Of a DNA stretch of 64,000 nt, positions 52,701 through 64,000 are shown piece after piece. Numbering within the stretch: the stretch's first letter is position 1; every line of letters starts with the position of its first letter. The translations under genes were made by a program, and so were the position numbers. The notes beneath the pieces are model-generated. The model did not search any database. It was not told the DNA's origin and saw nothing but the letters and a program-made list of their open reading frames with translations. This DNA comes from Citrus sinensis (lineage: Eukaryota; Streptophyta; Magnoliopsida; Sapindales; Rutaceae), in contig NC_068561.1 of the NCBI RefSeq assembly GCF_022201045.2, forward strand, positions 21,823,501 through 21,887,500, read 5' to 3'.

Positions 52701-53955
52701 TAACATATTTTGCTCACTGGTGGAGGCTGGGCCTACGATTTCCTGGTATCCAACTCAAAAGGCTAGTCTATTGGGTGGAGTGATCTATCCTTCTTATAAA
52801 CCCAAGTATCTCTCCTTTACTGGCCAATTTGGGACACACAACTCAACAATCCCTCCTCGACCGAAACTACCGTCGGACCCCAGTCCTTTCGTCCGACAAA
52901 TCTAAGTTGTTCTACCACCACATTCTGGTTATTAGGATCTAGCTCTAATATCAATTGTTGGGGGGGATGGGCCTAGGATTTTCAGGTATTCAATCCAAAA
53001 GACTAGTTTATTGGGTCAAGTGACCTATACTCCTTATGAATTGAAGTATCTATCCTTTACTAGCCCATATGGGACACAACTCAACACCTTCTAATTTTCC
53101 ACCTGTGCAAATGTGAAGCTGAGATTGTCAATTTTTTTCACGTGCCTGTGGCTAGTTCCTTTTGTTAAAGAGCAGAGAAATGTGTCCTAATTGCCTGATT
53201 TACACTGTCAAGGGATTTGGTCATAATTCCTTAACTTTATGTTGTACCAAACCTTAAAAGAAACAGTCTTCTTTATTTATATATTTATTTTCTTTTTCTT
53301 TTCTTTTTTTTTTAAAAGAAAAGGACCCGTGAACTACAAATGTGCTTCCTATGGGTATCTGGATAGTATGTTGTTGGTTCATGAATAGATTGGCTGATAG
53401 CTAATTAGCCTATTACTAACATTTTTCTCGACAATGTATAGCGGTCTTACAAATTTTGACGGTGTACCTGTTATATTGCTCTTTTTTGGCAGATTCCATG
53501 TGGTGGCCTATTTGCAACAAATATGGTGGTTCGAGGTGGATGGGGTAGTGAAGTTTCCACTTCCTGCTGATGTCTACACTGTGTCATTCAGGCTTCATCT
53601 TGGAAGATTTGCCAAAAGATTGGGGCGACGAGTGTGTAACTTTGAACATACCCATGGTTGGGATATAAAGCCTGTACGGTTGGAGTTGTCTACTTCAGAT
53701 GGTCAGCAAGCATCATCTGAGTGCTATTTGGACGAGATGGAACAAGATGACGCGAATGGCTACCATAAGCGTGGTTGTTGGATAGATTATAAGGTAGGTG
53801 AGTTTGTTGTCCATGACTCTGAACCAGCAACTGAAGTCCAATTTTCAATGAAACAGATAGATTGTACACACTCCAAGGGTGGTCTTTGTGTAGATTCAGT
53901 GTTTATAATCCCCAGCAATTTGAGAGAGCGCAAAAGGAAAGGAGTTTTAAAGTAG
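49722..53955 (+). CDS. PP2-A15: F-box protein, PP2-A15-like (F-box plus phloem-protein-2 lectin domain)
   Basis: Probable substrate receptor of an SCF (Skp1-Cullin-F-box) ubiquitin ligase with a carbohydrate-binding-like PP2 domain. Three exons, 49722-50027, 50109-50227 and 53493-53955, give 888 nt, 295 residues, in frame. The F-box lies at about 21-65 ([39 protein letters not shown]). The PP2 domain fills the rest: [103 protein letters not shown]. The exon 2 donor AG|GTTACT is weak but gives exactly the conserved ESRFH junction. Intron 2 is unusually long (3265 bp) and holds a repeat. Subgroup call rests on remembered similarity and on its position after pyruvate kinase. Confidence 0.88.
52726..53088. 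repeat. Direct repeat pair inside the F-box gene intron 2
   Basis: Two diverged copies, about 52726-52848 and 52966-53088, exactly 240 bp apart. Both read GGGCCTA-GATTT-C-GGTAT, CTAGT-TATTGGGT, AGTATCT-TCCTTTACT and GGGACACA, ending at ACTCAACA. Sequence of this type (with a nearby GATCTAGCTCTAATATCAAT) is a common dispersed plant repeat, possibly transposon-derived; I cannot assign a class. Confidence 0.65.
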
Positions 53956-54686
53956 GTCAAAATCTTGTGTATTATTACGATTCATTTTGGCTTTTAGTTT
54001 TTGTGCATTTGCTTGGTTACGCACCTTGTTTTTGTTAGGCGCTTTTTGTTAATCACTTTGTAACTTACAAATGCGATGCATACAGTTGATTCATACATAT
54101 TATCTTATGAAAAGCAGTATCATTAGAATTTGTAAATCCGTCTCTCTTATTTGAAACTGTTGTGAGATTAATATTCTTGTTAAGTGATCGTAAAAAGAAA
54201 TGGACGTGTAACCTTTATTTGTACGTTGGTGTGTTTATCATGGGGGTGTATGTGTCGTTCATCTTGCCTCGGTTTGATTTGATCAAAAGGTAAAGCTTAT
54301 CACGTCATAGAATTGACCACACAATAGCCGCTCCCAGCAACATCATGAAAACAGCATCGATAGGCTAACAATTTCCGTCTTGAAAGCGATTTTATTTTTG
54401 GCAACTAAGTAAATAACAGTTATTCGACTGTGTAACGAATAATTAATACCGAGAATCAATTGCACGTGATAAGGAATAAGTATTTAATTACGACGAGAAC
54501 TGGTTGAATTTTTTATAATATTTATTTTTAAAAATATCGTGAATTTTAAAAGCAGTTGTATGTATTCTCTAAATTTTATTGTTATAATATTATAAGAATT
54601 AAATAATTGAGTTAAATATAATGTTGAATAAAATTTATTTATATTTTTATAAATACGTATATATAACATATTTTATTTTTTTCTCT

Positions 54687-54716
54687 CTGTGTGTGTATGT
54701 ATACTGTATACATACA

Positions 54717-54755
<39 letters not shown>

Positions 54756-54756
54756 T
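54687..54756. repeat. Compound (GT)n/(TACA)n/(TA)n microsatellite
   Basis: GT units, then TACA units, then about twelve TA units in one continuous tract. Confidence 0.85.
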
Positions 54757-55510
54757 GATAATTAAAATAAATATTTTATATTATCAATTTTTTTATTTGA
54801 ATGCAATTATTTATTCCCAACTTTTTAAAATATGTGTGAATAAGGTAATTTTACTAAAAGTAATTTTTAAAAAATAATACTAAAATTAATTTTTAATCTT
54901 TTAAATTAATTTTAAACTTATCAAAAACAATATCAAATGCCTATTAGTTATCCAAGTCTAAGAATCTAGAGGTGCATCCTCGGAAAGCAGACAGATGGAA
55001 ATAAAAGTCCTTGCCGGTGCCATTAAATATTTGAGGTCGACGGAGTTGAATATGTAGAGACGGGTCCACAAAACGGCGCCGCCTGGACACTGTCTGTGTG
55101 TGTACAAATTTAAGCCGTCTGGATCTGGAATCTTTGATGGATGTTGCGGTAGATTAGATGATTGCAGTTTTTGTTTCTGGTGTCATATTAAATTGACACC
55201 TGAAAATGCGTCCAAATTTGATATTTATAGTATGTGGGTTTGGCCTTAGGGCTTAGGAGGACCACTCGGACGACTCAAAACTGAGCTAAGTTCGAATCGA
55301 AAGATCAAAACCACCCACCAAAATCCAAAGACAAAAGTTCAGCTCGAAGTATAGTATAGTATAGTATATAGTATAGGTACTAATATAGGGGTGTAGGGAG
55401 CCACCCACGTTTCGTTATCCTATGACTGATCCGTGTGGGCGGTGCATGTGAATGTTGTTTGTAATATAACGTACAAATGTCCCCAGTATGAAGACCATTG
55501 AGCCCGTTAG

Positions 55511-55609
55511 TTTCATGTCAATTATATTTACGTATCAAATAACCTTTGTAGTACTACATCATCGATTGAGTAGTTCCATGTCAATAGTAAATACGTATCA
55601 AATAACCTT
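55511..55609. repeat. Direct repeat, period 63 bp
   Basis: TTTCATGTCAATTATATTTA at 55511 and TTCCATGTCAATAGTAAATA at 55574 are both followed by CGTATCAAATAACCTT. Local duplication with a few changes. Confidence 0.75.
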
Positions 55610-56641
55610 GTCATTTGTGATAATAGAGCCCTCTCTCTCTCTCACTCACTCGCTAGGAAATTTGATGATTACGATGCGGCTCCAGGAATCTACAATTCAA
55701 GAAAACTATCCTTAAGTCATTTTTGTTAATTATGGCACGGTAAGAGGAAGAACGAAGACTGAAATTGGAGTTCACTTTTTCGCCGGTAGGCACTTAAGAA
55801 GCTTTGCCAATTTGGGGCTGGTGGAGACGAGACAAACCCAACGAGCTATTGGGACCAACTTAAAATCTTAAATTATGCATACCACTATCTGAGCTACTAT
55901 TGAGACGTAACTTAAAATCATTTTTACACATAACCCATATTTATATTTTATGAGGGAGGACAAATCCATCCACAATGATATAATTTTAGAAGATTCAAAC
56001 CCTTGACCTACCACTCAACCTCAAGGCTCAAGCCTAAGTGGCTTTACTCTCCTCATTAAATACATGAATCTGTCTCCAAATCCAACTTTTAGTTTTTATT
56101 CATACAAGTTTTTGGTGTCCCGTCAAAAATATCGAGAGAATTCCAAATTTTAGGTTTTTTTTTTCTTTTCCCCTAGAAAAACTCTTATAAAATATTTTTC
56201 TAAGAAAAATTTCAAGTGTTTTATGTTAATGAATAATTTGTTTCCTTTATATCTCTTTATCAATCAATTAGATAAACTAATAGAAAGAGATTCAAGCTAT
56301 TTGAAAAATGAAAATATATTTGACAGCGTTATAAGCCGTCCAAAACAAAGCATCATCGACAGAAAGTTCAACTTTCTCATGTTTGGTCTTCATGAATCCA
56401 GCAAATGAAGGCTTTTCAAAAAAAAGGTTTCTTCTGATCCGTATATCAATAAATAATGGAAAAACAGGTTCTTAATTTTCCCGGTGAGTTTTGAACCGAT
56501 TCAACAATTAAGCGAGTACTCTAATTTATTTTCTGAATGAAGTAAAAGGTGTAGGGAAATGGACGTTACTACATATAAAAGATGGTCCTCGTTAATTAAA
56601 TACTGCTCCGAGCTGGCTACCCTTGAGGAGATCTTTTACAC

Positions 56642-56843
56642 GAGTGATGATAAAGCCACAAACTCTTGTACAAATTTATCTTGTACAAACTGATGTGGCA
56701 TTAATTCATTGGTTGAATAAAAATATAAAATAATAAAAACAAATAATGTGGGTCAAGTGATATTTAATTCAACTAATCTTATCATGTCACATGAGTTTGT
56801 ACAAAATAAATTTGTACAAGAGTTTATAACTCTATCGTTACTC
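56642..56843. mobile_element. MITE with 60-bp TIRs and target duplication, 202 bp
   Basis: The left arm starts GAGTGATGATAAAGCCACAA and the right arm read inversely starts GAGTAACGATAGAGTTATAA. Both continue ACTCTTGTACAAATTTAT, then TTGTACAAACT. Exact flanking direct repeats TTTACAC lie at 56635-56641 and 56844-56850. The interior is about 80 bp of AT-rich DNA with no ORF. TSD length (7, possibly 8-9 with mutation) and TIR length suggest a Mutator- or hAT-type miniature element. Confidence 0.75.
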
Positions 56844-56850
56844 TTTACAC

Positions 56851-59386
56851 AAATGTAATGTTTAAAAAGTTTGTAATAATATTATGTAATGATTTTCTTA
56901 TTATTTAATTAACAAGTTAAATTAAGATTGCCATCAAAATTTTTGAATTCATGGTGAGTTTTGGTTTACGGCGAGGTTAAAATACATTTGTGTCCACATC
57001 TGACGATAAATTGGACCACATGTCCGGATCTGAATGGGTCAAACTCTAGTGGTCAAGCTTTATAATTTGAACTCATGTTGGCCATTAAAGTCCTTTTAAG
57101 TTGGGGATTTTCATCTTTCCTCACTCTTTTTCTTCGTTTGCATGTGAAATTTACTCATGAATTTTTATTTACTTATTAATTTAAAGTAAATAAGTTCTTC
57201 AAAACGCTGAAAACGACTGTTTGCAAAATCGTAAATATGTTCCAGGCTTTAATAAAGTCTAATGCAATATTGAAGTCGTAATTTTTTTTTTTTTTTGCAT
57301 TTATACAAAAAAGAAAAAATGAATAAAGTAAATTTTATTAACCAACTTATGTTGTGAATTTTTGCAGGAGGCGAACCTCACCAAGTGAGACTAAAGCCAT
57401 ATTGAAGTTCCAAATTAGCCAACCTATCAATGAACACAATTGTTTTCATGAAAAGATTGTGAGTGAACTTAAAGCCAATATGAGAAAGGAAAATGCTACC
57501 TTGCACACAAAATTATACTAAACAGAATACATACTTTTACAAAGAGATAAAATTAATAAAGTGAATAAATTTATTTTTTTAGTGAAGTATTTCTTGTCTT
57601 TCAATGATTCTGTACGTTTTTGTGCTCTGAGAAAACGATTTTGATTATATACTAACGAGAGAAACGATGATGGCTGATCAATATTTTGGAGGTGGATGAT
57701 CGGCAACATCCGATCACATTCAATTTGCTACAATGTTAGGTTAATGATAGAGTTATTAAAAAATTTAATGCGTACAAAAATTCTAATAATTAACATCTAC
57801 TTCGGCAGGTCAAGTTTTGTACAGTCATCGGTGCAATGAAGACAAAAAATTTATATGCCCGCTCAGTGGACTGTGCATGTCTTCACTCTTCACTGAGTCT
57901 TCGTTATAAGCATTGGGCTGTGTCTCCCTTTTAAGAAGCAGTGGACAGTTAAAAGCAACTGTTTGTTTCACTACATATACAGAGAACAATGTTAATATTA
58001 ATTTGTTTTTCCATGCATAATTATCAATATTTTCTTTAAGAAATGTTTGTACTTTAGCTCAATTTCTCGGAATTAATGGAGCATTTACCCTCGTAAACTA
58101 CTATATTTGATCATTTTCATATACCAATTAAAAATGACATGAATCGAGTGCTTATTGGTTTTATTATATATTATCTTGGTGTATTTAATTAACAGTTGTT
58201 GAGTTGTTGCCATTTTGACGCAGGTAGTAGGATAATAGTTAATGCACAATAAAATTAGTACTAACCGCAGGCAGCCAGTGACTTGTTCTCGTCTCTATCA
58301 GTAATTTGCGCACATTGCATGTTGAAAAAGAGGTAAATGGATTATTTACTTCACAATTTATTTTAGAAGTATAAAATATATATTTATTAAAAATTAACTA
58401 AAAAATAATAACAAATATTTTATTATTAATTTTTTATTCACACTAAAACACATATTTTTTTTTATTTTTATACTTTTAATTTTTTATTTTATGTACGTAT
58501 ATACAAACAAAAATAAAATCTCTGTGCTCAATGGTGGACACAGTCTCAGAGATTTAGAGGTGACCCCCACAACATTGAATTGCAACCCACACACAGCTTC
58601 CTTTTTCTGTTGTTTCTGCAAGTTAATTAATTAAAGGAGGAGGGTGAAACAATAGGATGAGCCTCAGCCTTCCACCTTCATCTTCTTCTTTGATGCGGTA
58701 AAATACGGCATTTGGCAGTTTTGGTTGTACGGCTCGTTTGAATATTTGTTATGTGTCCCACGTGCTTCCTATGCTGTATTAAACTTAAACAGGATATAAC
58801 ATAAGATCTGTAAAATTATAGAGCCAATTACTGGTTGGGGGGGTTCATGAATCACGATATAGAACTTATAAACTTGTTTGATTAGGCTACGCGTACGTAC
58901 TATACTTCACATAGAACTGGATTAAACTTCAGTTGAATCCTTATATTTTATGCAAATTCTTTATGGGCAGCCCTCTATGTGGCTGTCCCCATGACCCTAC
59001 GTATATAGTATTTGGCGTGATGAAATTGCAAGGGCGCATGTTGTCAGAAATTTTTTTGAGCTAATGGGACCAGATCAGATGGAGACCTATGATGTATGAT
59101 TCCACTGTCTCCTTTTTCTTTATAGTCTTCACTTGTTCTTACAAGATCATTTTCTGACCGACATAATATTCAATACAATTATACAAAGCCTCTGGTTGTG
59201 TTTGCTTAGAGAGAGAGAGAGAGAGAGAAGGTCTCACACCCTATTTACTTTGTTGTACCCCAAAAGAGAAGTTGGTGTTATTAATCGCTTGCCAGTTGCC
59301 ACGCCTCATTTTAACTTCATTAATAGCTAGGTGGTATATATCTCTTTCGTTTTGTGGTCCATTTGCTGTGTCCGTGCACCAGTCAC
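56851..59386. other. Distal and proximal promoter region of the HD-Zip gene
   Basis: No gene seen in about 2.5 kb. A (GA)n run is at 59208-59229. A CCAGTG at 58275-58280 matches the loose CCANTG core bound by LEAFY, which regulates LMI1 in Arabidopsis, but a 6-base match is expected by chance. Confidence 0.4.
59208..59229 (+). repeat. (GA)n microsatellite upstream of the HD-Zip gene
   Basis: About ten GA units, 230 bp before the start codon. GA-rich sites can be bound by plant BBR/BPC factors; function here is not shown. Confidence 0.75.
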
Positions 59387-59397
59387 ATAATATATAG
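59387..59397 (+). promoter_or_regulatory. Possible TATA box of the HD-Zip gene
   Basis: ATAATATATAG lies 65-75 bp before the start codon, followed by a purine-rich leader. A good TATA match but not proof of the start site. Confidence 0.35.
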
Positions 59398-59461
59398 AGA
59401 GATTGATTTTGACGAGTTGATTAATCTGAGAGAAGAATCTAAGAACTAAGAGAAGCCAAAA

Positions 59462-61326
59462 ATGGATTGGAGCAGTACTACCGGTAACTTGAGAACCTTT
59501 GTTCCTGTTATTCCAAGGCCTGAAACTTCCTTTGACTTGCTCTACAACTATAATTACGATCAGTTTCCAGGTAATTAAACTCTCTCACTGCTACCCTCTT
59601 GCATTTCCCTTCTTAACATTGATTATTTTATGGCAAAAAGAAGTTATACCCATTATCATTTTGGTACATATATGTGTGTGTGTGTGTCATACTGATGATG
59701 ATGATGATATTTTTAATGAATGATTCTTTTTAGGTATGGATCAGATGAATAAGCATATGCATGCAGCTGCAGCAGCGGCAGCAATGGCAGAGAAATCATC
59801 ATCATCGATTGGGTTGATTCCAGCAGCAGAACTAATGGAAAAGAATATTCATCATTATGGGAGCAGTAGTACTAGCAGTCAAGAGAGGAAGAAGAGACTA
59901 ACAAGCGATCAGCTAGAGTCTCTGGAGAGGAGTTTTCAAGAGGAAATAAAGCTGGATCCTGACAGGAAAATGAAGCTGGCCAGGGAACTTGGACTTCAGC
60001 CTCGTCAAATTGCTGTGTGGTTCCAAAATAGGCGTGCTAGGTGGAAGTCCAAGCAACTGGAGCTCCTTTATGATTCTCTCAAACAAGAGTACGATGCTGT
60101 CTCCAGGGAGAAACTGAAGCTCCAAGAAGAGGTAATTTCTGTCAAATTCTTCTTTCATTCATTCATTCATTCAAAAGACCAAGCAGCTTTAGCTGCCTTT
60201 CACTCTCTCTTTCTTTCTGTCTTTCTCCCTCCATATATATATATATGCAGTTCATGCACATATTCTGCATCGATTTAATCATTTCTCTCACCTTTTCCTC
60301 ATGTTTTTCTTTAAAGTATAGCATACCTGTATCCCTCGTTTCCAAACCCAAATCTCTTGTAATAGCTAAGAAATTTTTACGGTTAAACTAATTGGCATCC
60401 ATGAAAAAAATAAAATAAAATAAAATAATAAAAAAAGAAAAATTATTCGAATGTTCACTTGTTAGGACGTTTTAGATAGAAATATATATATAAAAAAAAA
60501 AAAACCCTAGATACATATTTAATCCTGAAATGGGACATATTCTTGCAAAAATAGCGAATTGAGGGTGATTTCAACTTTCAATTACTGATCTACTTAGAGC
60601 CCTAGATAATTATTTTAGTTGTATCGATAAAACTCAATAATAGGACACAAAATTTATTCAATGAGTAAAATAAACATAATGACCCTCTCCTCACAAAATC
60701 TCATGCATATATACAAACTCAAAATACAACGAAAACGGTCAAGAAAGCATAAGCTGATCCGATAACGAGTAAAGCTCCGCGAATCAAATGGGATACAAAT
60801 TATTATTATTAATTTTTTCCCCCCTTTGAACAACCCTAGATCTTCTCACAACAAAAGAGACAGCATTTCACTACATATGAATGAGATATGAGGCAGGTTT
60901 TTTAAGGGTGCCTAGAAGAATCTTTCGATTATTTCTTTTTTTTTTAATAGAAAAAAGAAAAACAAATAAATGCATGCATTGATCTTTTGGACGCGTCACT
61001 ATTTTTTTTAAATTTTATTTGTTGACCCTTTATTACACGAAAATGATTTGTTGTAGTAGGTTATGAAATTGAAAAGAATGCTAAAAGAACAAGGGACAAG
61101 CACGAGGAATATGATGAATAAGCAAGTATCGACTGGCATCACTGAAGTGTCAGGCGAAGAGACTGTTGAAAGCACATCAGTGGCCACTATTAATGGAAGC
61201 TTTAGCAATAAGCATCATCAGATTTCAGAGTGCAACTATCTTTTCAATGTCGACGAGGAGTTTAACGCTGCTGCTGCTCCTCTTCCATCTCCCTTCTGGG
61301 GTCTTCTACCTACCAGTTTTCAGTAA
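59462..61326 (+). CDS. LMI1: HD-Zip class I homeobox protein, LMI1/ATHB22-like
   Basis: Nuclear transcription factor; relatives LMI1, RCO and ATHB22 control leaf shape, stipule growth and meristem identity, and LMI1 is a LEAFY target in Arabidopsis. Three exons, 59462-59570, 59734-60131 and 61060-61326, give 774 nt, 257 residues, in frame. Exon 1 encodes [21 protein letters not shown] poly-Ala run sits at 47-53. The homeodomain is at about 88-143 ([37 protein letters not shown]) and joins directly to a leucine zipper (about 145-185: [30 protein letters not shown]). Intron 2 splits the zipper. The C-terminus ends in [13 protein letters not shown], an aromatic tail of the kind found in this class. 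The class call is certain; orthology to LMI1 rather than ATHB22 is inferred. Confidence 0.92.
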
Positions 61327-63294
61327 CTTATTTATACAATAATTAAGCTGTACGTTAAGTTCGTTCATTTACATCTGAATCTTAGGGTTAGTAATTTAGA
61401 TTAGCAAGTTTCTTTACTTATCTTCTCACGACTAGTGGAGCTATGTTACCATTATAAACTTGGACGCCTGTAGGGCATTAAATAACAATTCAGTCGTTTG
61501 AATAAGAATCTTCTTATTAATTATTCTTGTTGTGGTCTGGTATGAATCGTCAAATTTCTTGAAAGAGCTGCAATCTTAGGAAGCCCTAATACATGAGCGC
61601 CGTGTTATGCAATTACGGAGCGAAATGATGCTTAGCTAGGTTTGTAAGCACTAGCCCTAAGAATTTTCATCGAAACCATTTGTTCGGACAATTGCAACAC
61701 GTAAAGCCAGAATAAGACAAACCCATATTAGCTGGCAATCAACAAATTTGTTTCTAACCCCAAACAAATATGACATAACAGTCATACAATTCGACCTCCT
61801 CTTTCACGGGGAGGAGCTACGAAGACCCCAAAAAAAAAAAAAAGTGCAGGTGAAGAGTCACTTTCCCGCCGCAGCCGCACCCGGCAGTCATAGCGATAGA
61901 CAATTTCAACTGATTCAATTATATATATATAGAACAAAAGGTCCAGCGTAAAAAATCTGTATGCCAAGTGGTAACACGTACAACAGCGTTAAATTTACGG
62001 TTCAATCCCTAAGGAAATCAACATTACATGTAGTTTTGTGCGGATCGATGGACCAGCTCTGGTCTGATATGCTTGTAAGATTGAAGTATAAGATCTGCTT
62101 CCTAAATGACGTGCGTTGCTTCGTAGATTACTCATGTGACAATTAGTGATTGCACATCATCAGTTATCATATAAATGATAAAATTTTTATTAGCATCACA
62201 TTAGTTGGGATGCATATTACTCTGCAAGTGTATCACGACCGTGATCATGATACATAGCCATTGGACCTTTCGAGAGCCAGGTTGAGCGAACAGTGCCTAA
62301 AGAAATGCGAAGATATTTGGAGATTTTCTTAAGGAGTTAGTTTTATGTTTGTGCATCATTACTCAAAATGAAATAATATATACTTGTGGGATAGAACCAA
62401 ATGAGAATTTTGAAATGTATCTACTTTAAAATTAATCTGAATTTTTCATGAAGCACTTAAAGCGCGTCTTGTGCATGCAAAATGGGTCACATCACACATG
62501 GGTGTTTAGAGTTGGGCATAATCATTTAAGAGGAAATAATAGGTAGGCTTTACCAAGAACTTGACTTTATCTTTGTATAAGAGTAAATTGGTACTTAAAA
62601 CAAGAATGGGGTATTATTAGAAAATATAATGGTTGTAATAGGGCCTCTCTATCGTAAGTGGTCGGCCCAAATTCAAAGCATTGCAAATCCGAAGAAGCCG
62701 TGCAACTGGACTGCTCATGAAGCCCAACAATGGGACTTGAAATCTGATGCTTGACCCGAGTCAAAGACGGCAAAGCATTCGCAAACCACCTCCAGTTTCT
62801 GGTTTTCCAAACAAGCAAGCAAGGCTCCAGACATTTGGTGCATTGCCGACTAATGAGTTCCCCAAGAGATTTGGTGCATTGTCGATTTTACTTTCAATTC
62901 TGTTTTCAGATTTCTTTCACATCTTTCCGGACACAAACAAAAGTTTTTAACAATGGTAAGTAGGAAAGTACAGACTTAATGCGCTTATGAGAATTTTCCT
63001 GTAATGTATTTAGAACCGGGATAAACACACTTACAATATTGATAATTTCTATTGAATTTCTGCAGGGCATTCTATTTCTTTAATCCAATAGCAGAAGCAA
63101 GCATCTGCCTCTAGTTTTTAGTTCATTTACATTATGTGATGAAGCAATGTCACAAGTAGCAGGACTGAACGAGTGTGTTAACCTTCAACAATTTTCACAG
63201 GTGACCTGCAGAACAAGTAGGTATTTAAACTAGTGATTAGTGATGAGAATTTGTACTGTACCACAGAGTGGACTATTATGCTTGTATCTGTCAC
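61327..63294. other. Convergent intergenic region between HD-Zip and FKBP genes
   Basis: 3' UTR of the HD-Zip gene at left. No other gene recognised. A short direct repeat (AGATTTGGTGCATTG-CGA, near 62832 and 62868) lies at 62830-62885. The frames at 62567-62963 lack motifs. Confidence 0.5.
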
Positions 63295-63882
63295 TTACCC
63301 GAATGGACTTTGTTTGATCGTCAGTAGTTCAACATCTATCTGAGGATTCAGAAAGAAACAAATTGTTTATTGATCACATCAAAAGGAAAATTAAGACTTA
63401 CAATTAACTCAAAATTACTAAAGATCAGTTTTACTTAAAAATAAAAAAATTTAAGAGATCTCTGTGACACTGTTGGATCAGTTATCTTTATTTAAATGTA
63501 GCAGAATAAGATGGTAAGTCATGGAAAATTAATGGTATTTTCACCAGAATGGTTTACAATTCAAAGCAATGCCTTATAAAATGTGGAATTGATTATTGAT
63601 GATACTTCATCTTGTTACACAGATGACCACTTCATCGTGTTACATAGATGACTAATCTTGCTCTGTAACATGCACTTCTAGAGTCAATGAACCTTACTTT
63701 CCCAGGATTGGTGAAAATTGATAAGTATGTGATTTCCAGCTAACTTTGAATGCACTCTCAAATATGAACCTTAACAAACCAAAAACAAATAACAAATATA
63801 TTACCTCTATTGTTGCGTTTGGAGGGATTTCTTGGACTCCTTTACTTCCATAAGCTAGCTCAGGAGGAACGATGAGCAGCCG
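63295..63882 (-). CDS. FKBP-type peptidyl-prolyl cis-trans isomerase (C-terminal exons only)
   Basis: Two exons of a gene whose 5' part lies beyond the right edge: 63882-63805 (26 codons) and 63339-63295 (15 codons including TAA), joined by a phase-0 GT-AG intron. The peptide reads RLLIVPPELAYGSKGVQEIP and PNATIE, then IDVELLTIKQSPFG before the stop. This is the classic end of an FKBP domain (the PPELAYG loop and the last beta strand). FKBPs speed proline isomerisation and act as chaperones; from the GVQEIPPN form it resembles the chloroplast-lumen FKBP16-4 of Arabidopsis. The transit peptide and active-site core are not in the window. Bases 63883-64000 look like intron. Confidence 0.85.
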
Positions 63883-64000
63883 CTGCATGTTAACTAATTA
63901 ATTAGACCAATGACTAATATCTGGCTGAATAAACTTGATTAAATTCTATTCTTTCACTTGCGCTACACGGTCCTTGTCAAGGCAAATTAAATGCCAGGAA

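Larger units (their letters stand above)
53956..56634. other. Intergenic region after the F-box gene
   Basis: AT-rich, with a compound CA/TA microsatellite at 54687-54756, a GTATA-type short tandem repeat near 55348-55375 and a direct repeat at 55511-55609. No coding or RNA gene seen. Confidence 0.5.

Noticed and set aside
58275-58280. CCAGTG as a LEAFY site of the LMI1-like gene
   Set aside because: A six-base degenerate match over kilobases is expected by chance; kept only as a note.

Overview
This window is nuclear DNA from a dicot plant. Genes are split by GT-AG introns, intergenic DNA is very AT-rich, and the proteins belong to plant families (CYP76-type P450s, an LRR receptor kinase, a PP2-type F-box protein, an HD-Zip I factor). 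A woody rosid such as Citrus would fit, but nothing in the sequence proves the species. I rebuilt exons by hand from splice motifs, reading-frame continuity and family knowledge. All complete gene models keep one open frame across every junction. No bacterial, CRISPR or viral system is visible.

Layout, left to right. (1) 1-10218: two CYP76A-like cytochrome P450 genes in tandem on the minus strand. The left one runs off the edge. Both have a single phase-0 intron at the same place. Between them lie a 961-bp inverted-repeat element carrying a membrane-protein-like ORF (Pack-MULE candidate) and a broken LINE RNase H fragment. (2) 10219-15354: AT-rich DNA with a degenerate TIR element and a long foldback. 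(3) 15355-19822: KDTA, an 11-exon Kdo transferase gene. (4) 24854-26938: a PXC1-type LRR receptor pseudokinase. (5) 28400-31451, minus: a fusion of a trihelix DNA-binding domain with a UMP-kinase domain, 7 exons. (6) 35171-40043: a divergent cytosolic pyruvate kinase, 16 exons. (7) 42282-43772, minus: a single-exon trihelix factor with an acidic tract. (8) 44784-46570: a non-autonomous hAT element with an 8-bp target duplication, followed by a tandem duplication that copied its end. (9) 49722-53955: an F-box/PP2-A15-like gene with a 3.3-kb intron. (10) 59462-61326: an LMI1/ATHB22-type HD-Zip I gene. (11) 63295-63882, minus: the last two visible exons of an FKBP-type prolyl isomerase, continuing past the right edge.

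The genes are not a pathway; they look like an old syntenic block. From memory, the Arabidopsis counterparts cluster in a few places: KDTA beside LMI1 on chromosome 5; PXC1 and pyruvate kinase near ATHB22 on chromosome 2; pyruvate kinase beside PP2-A15 on chromosome 3; the trihelix-UMP kinase near FKBP16-4 elsewhere on chromosome 3. This suggests the window keeps an arrangement that Arabidopsis split between duplicated segments.

The items most worth a second look are the trihelix-UMP kinase fusion, the altered metal-site residues of the pyruvate kinase, the Pack-MULE candidate, the duplicated splice-donor segment of the second P450, and the hAT insertion followed by tandem duplication.
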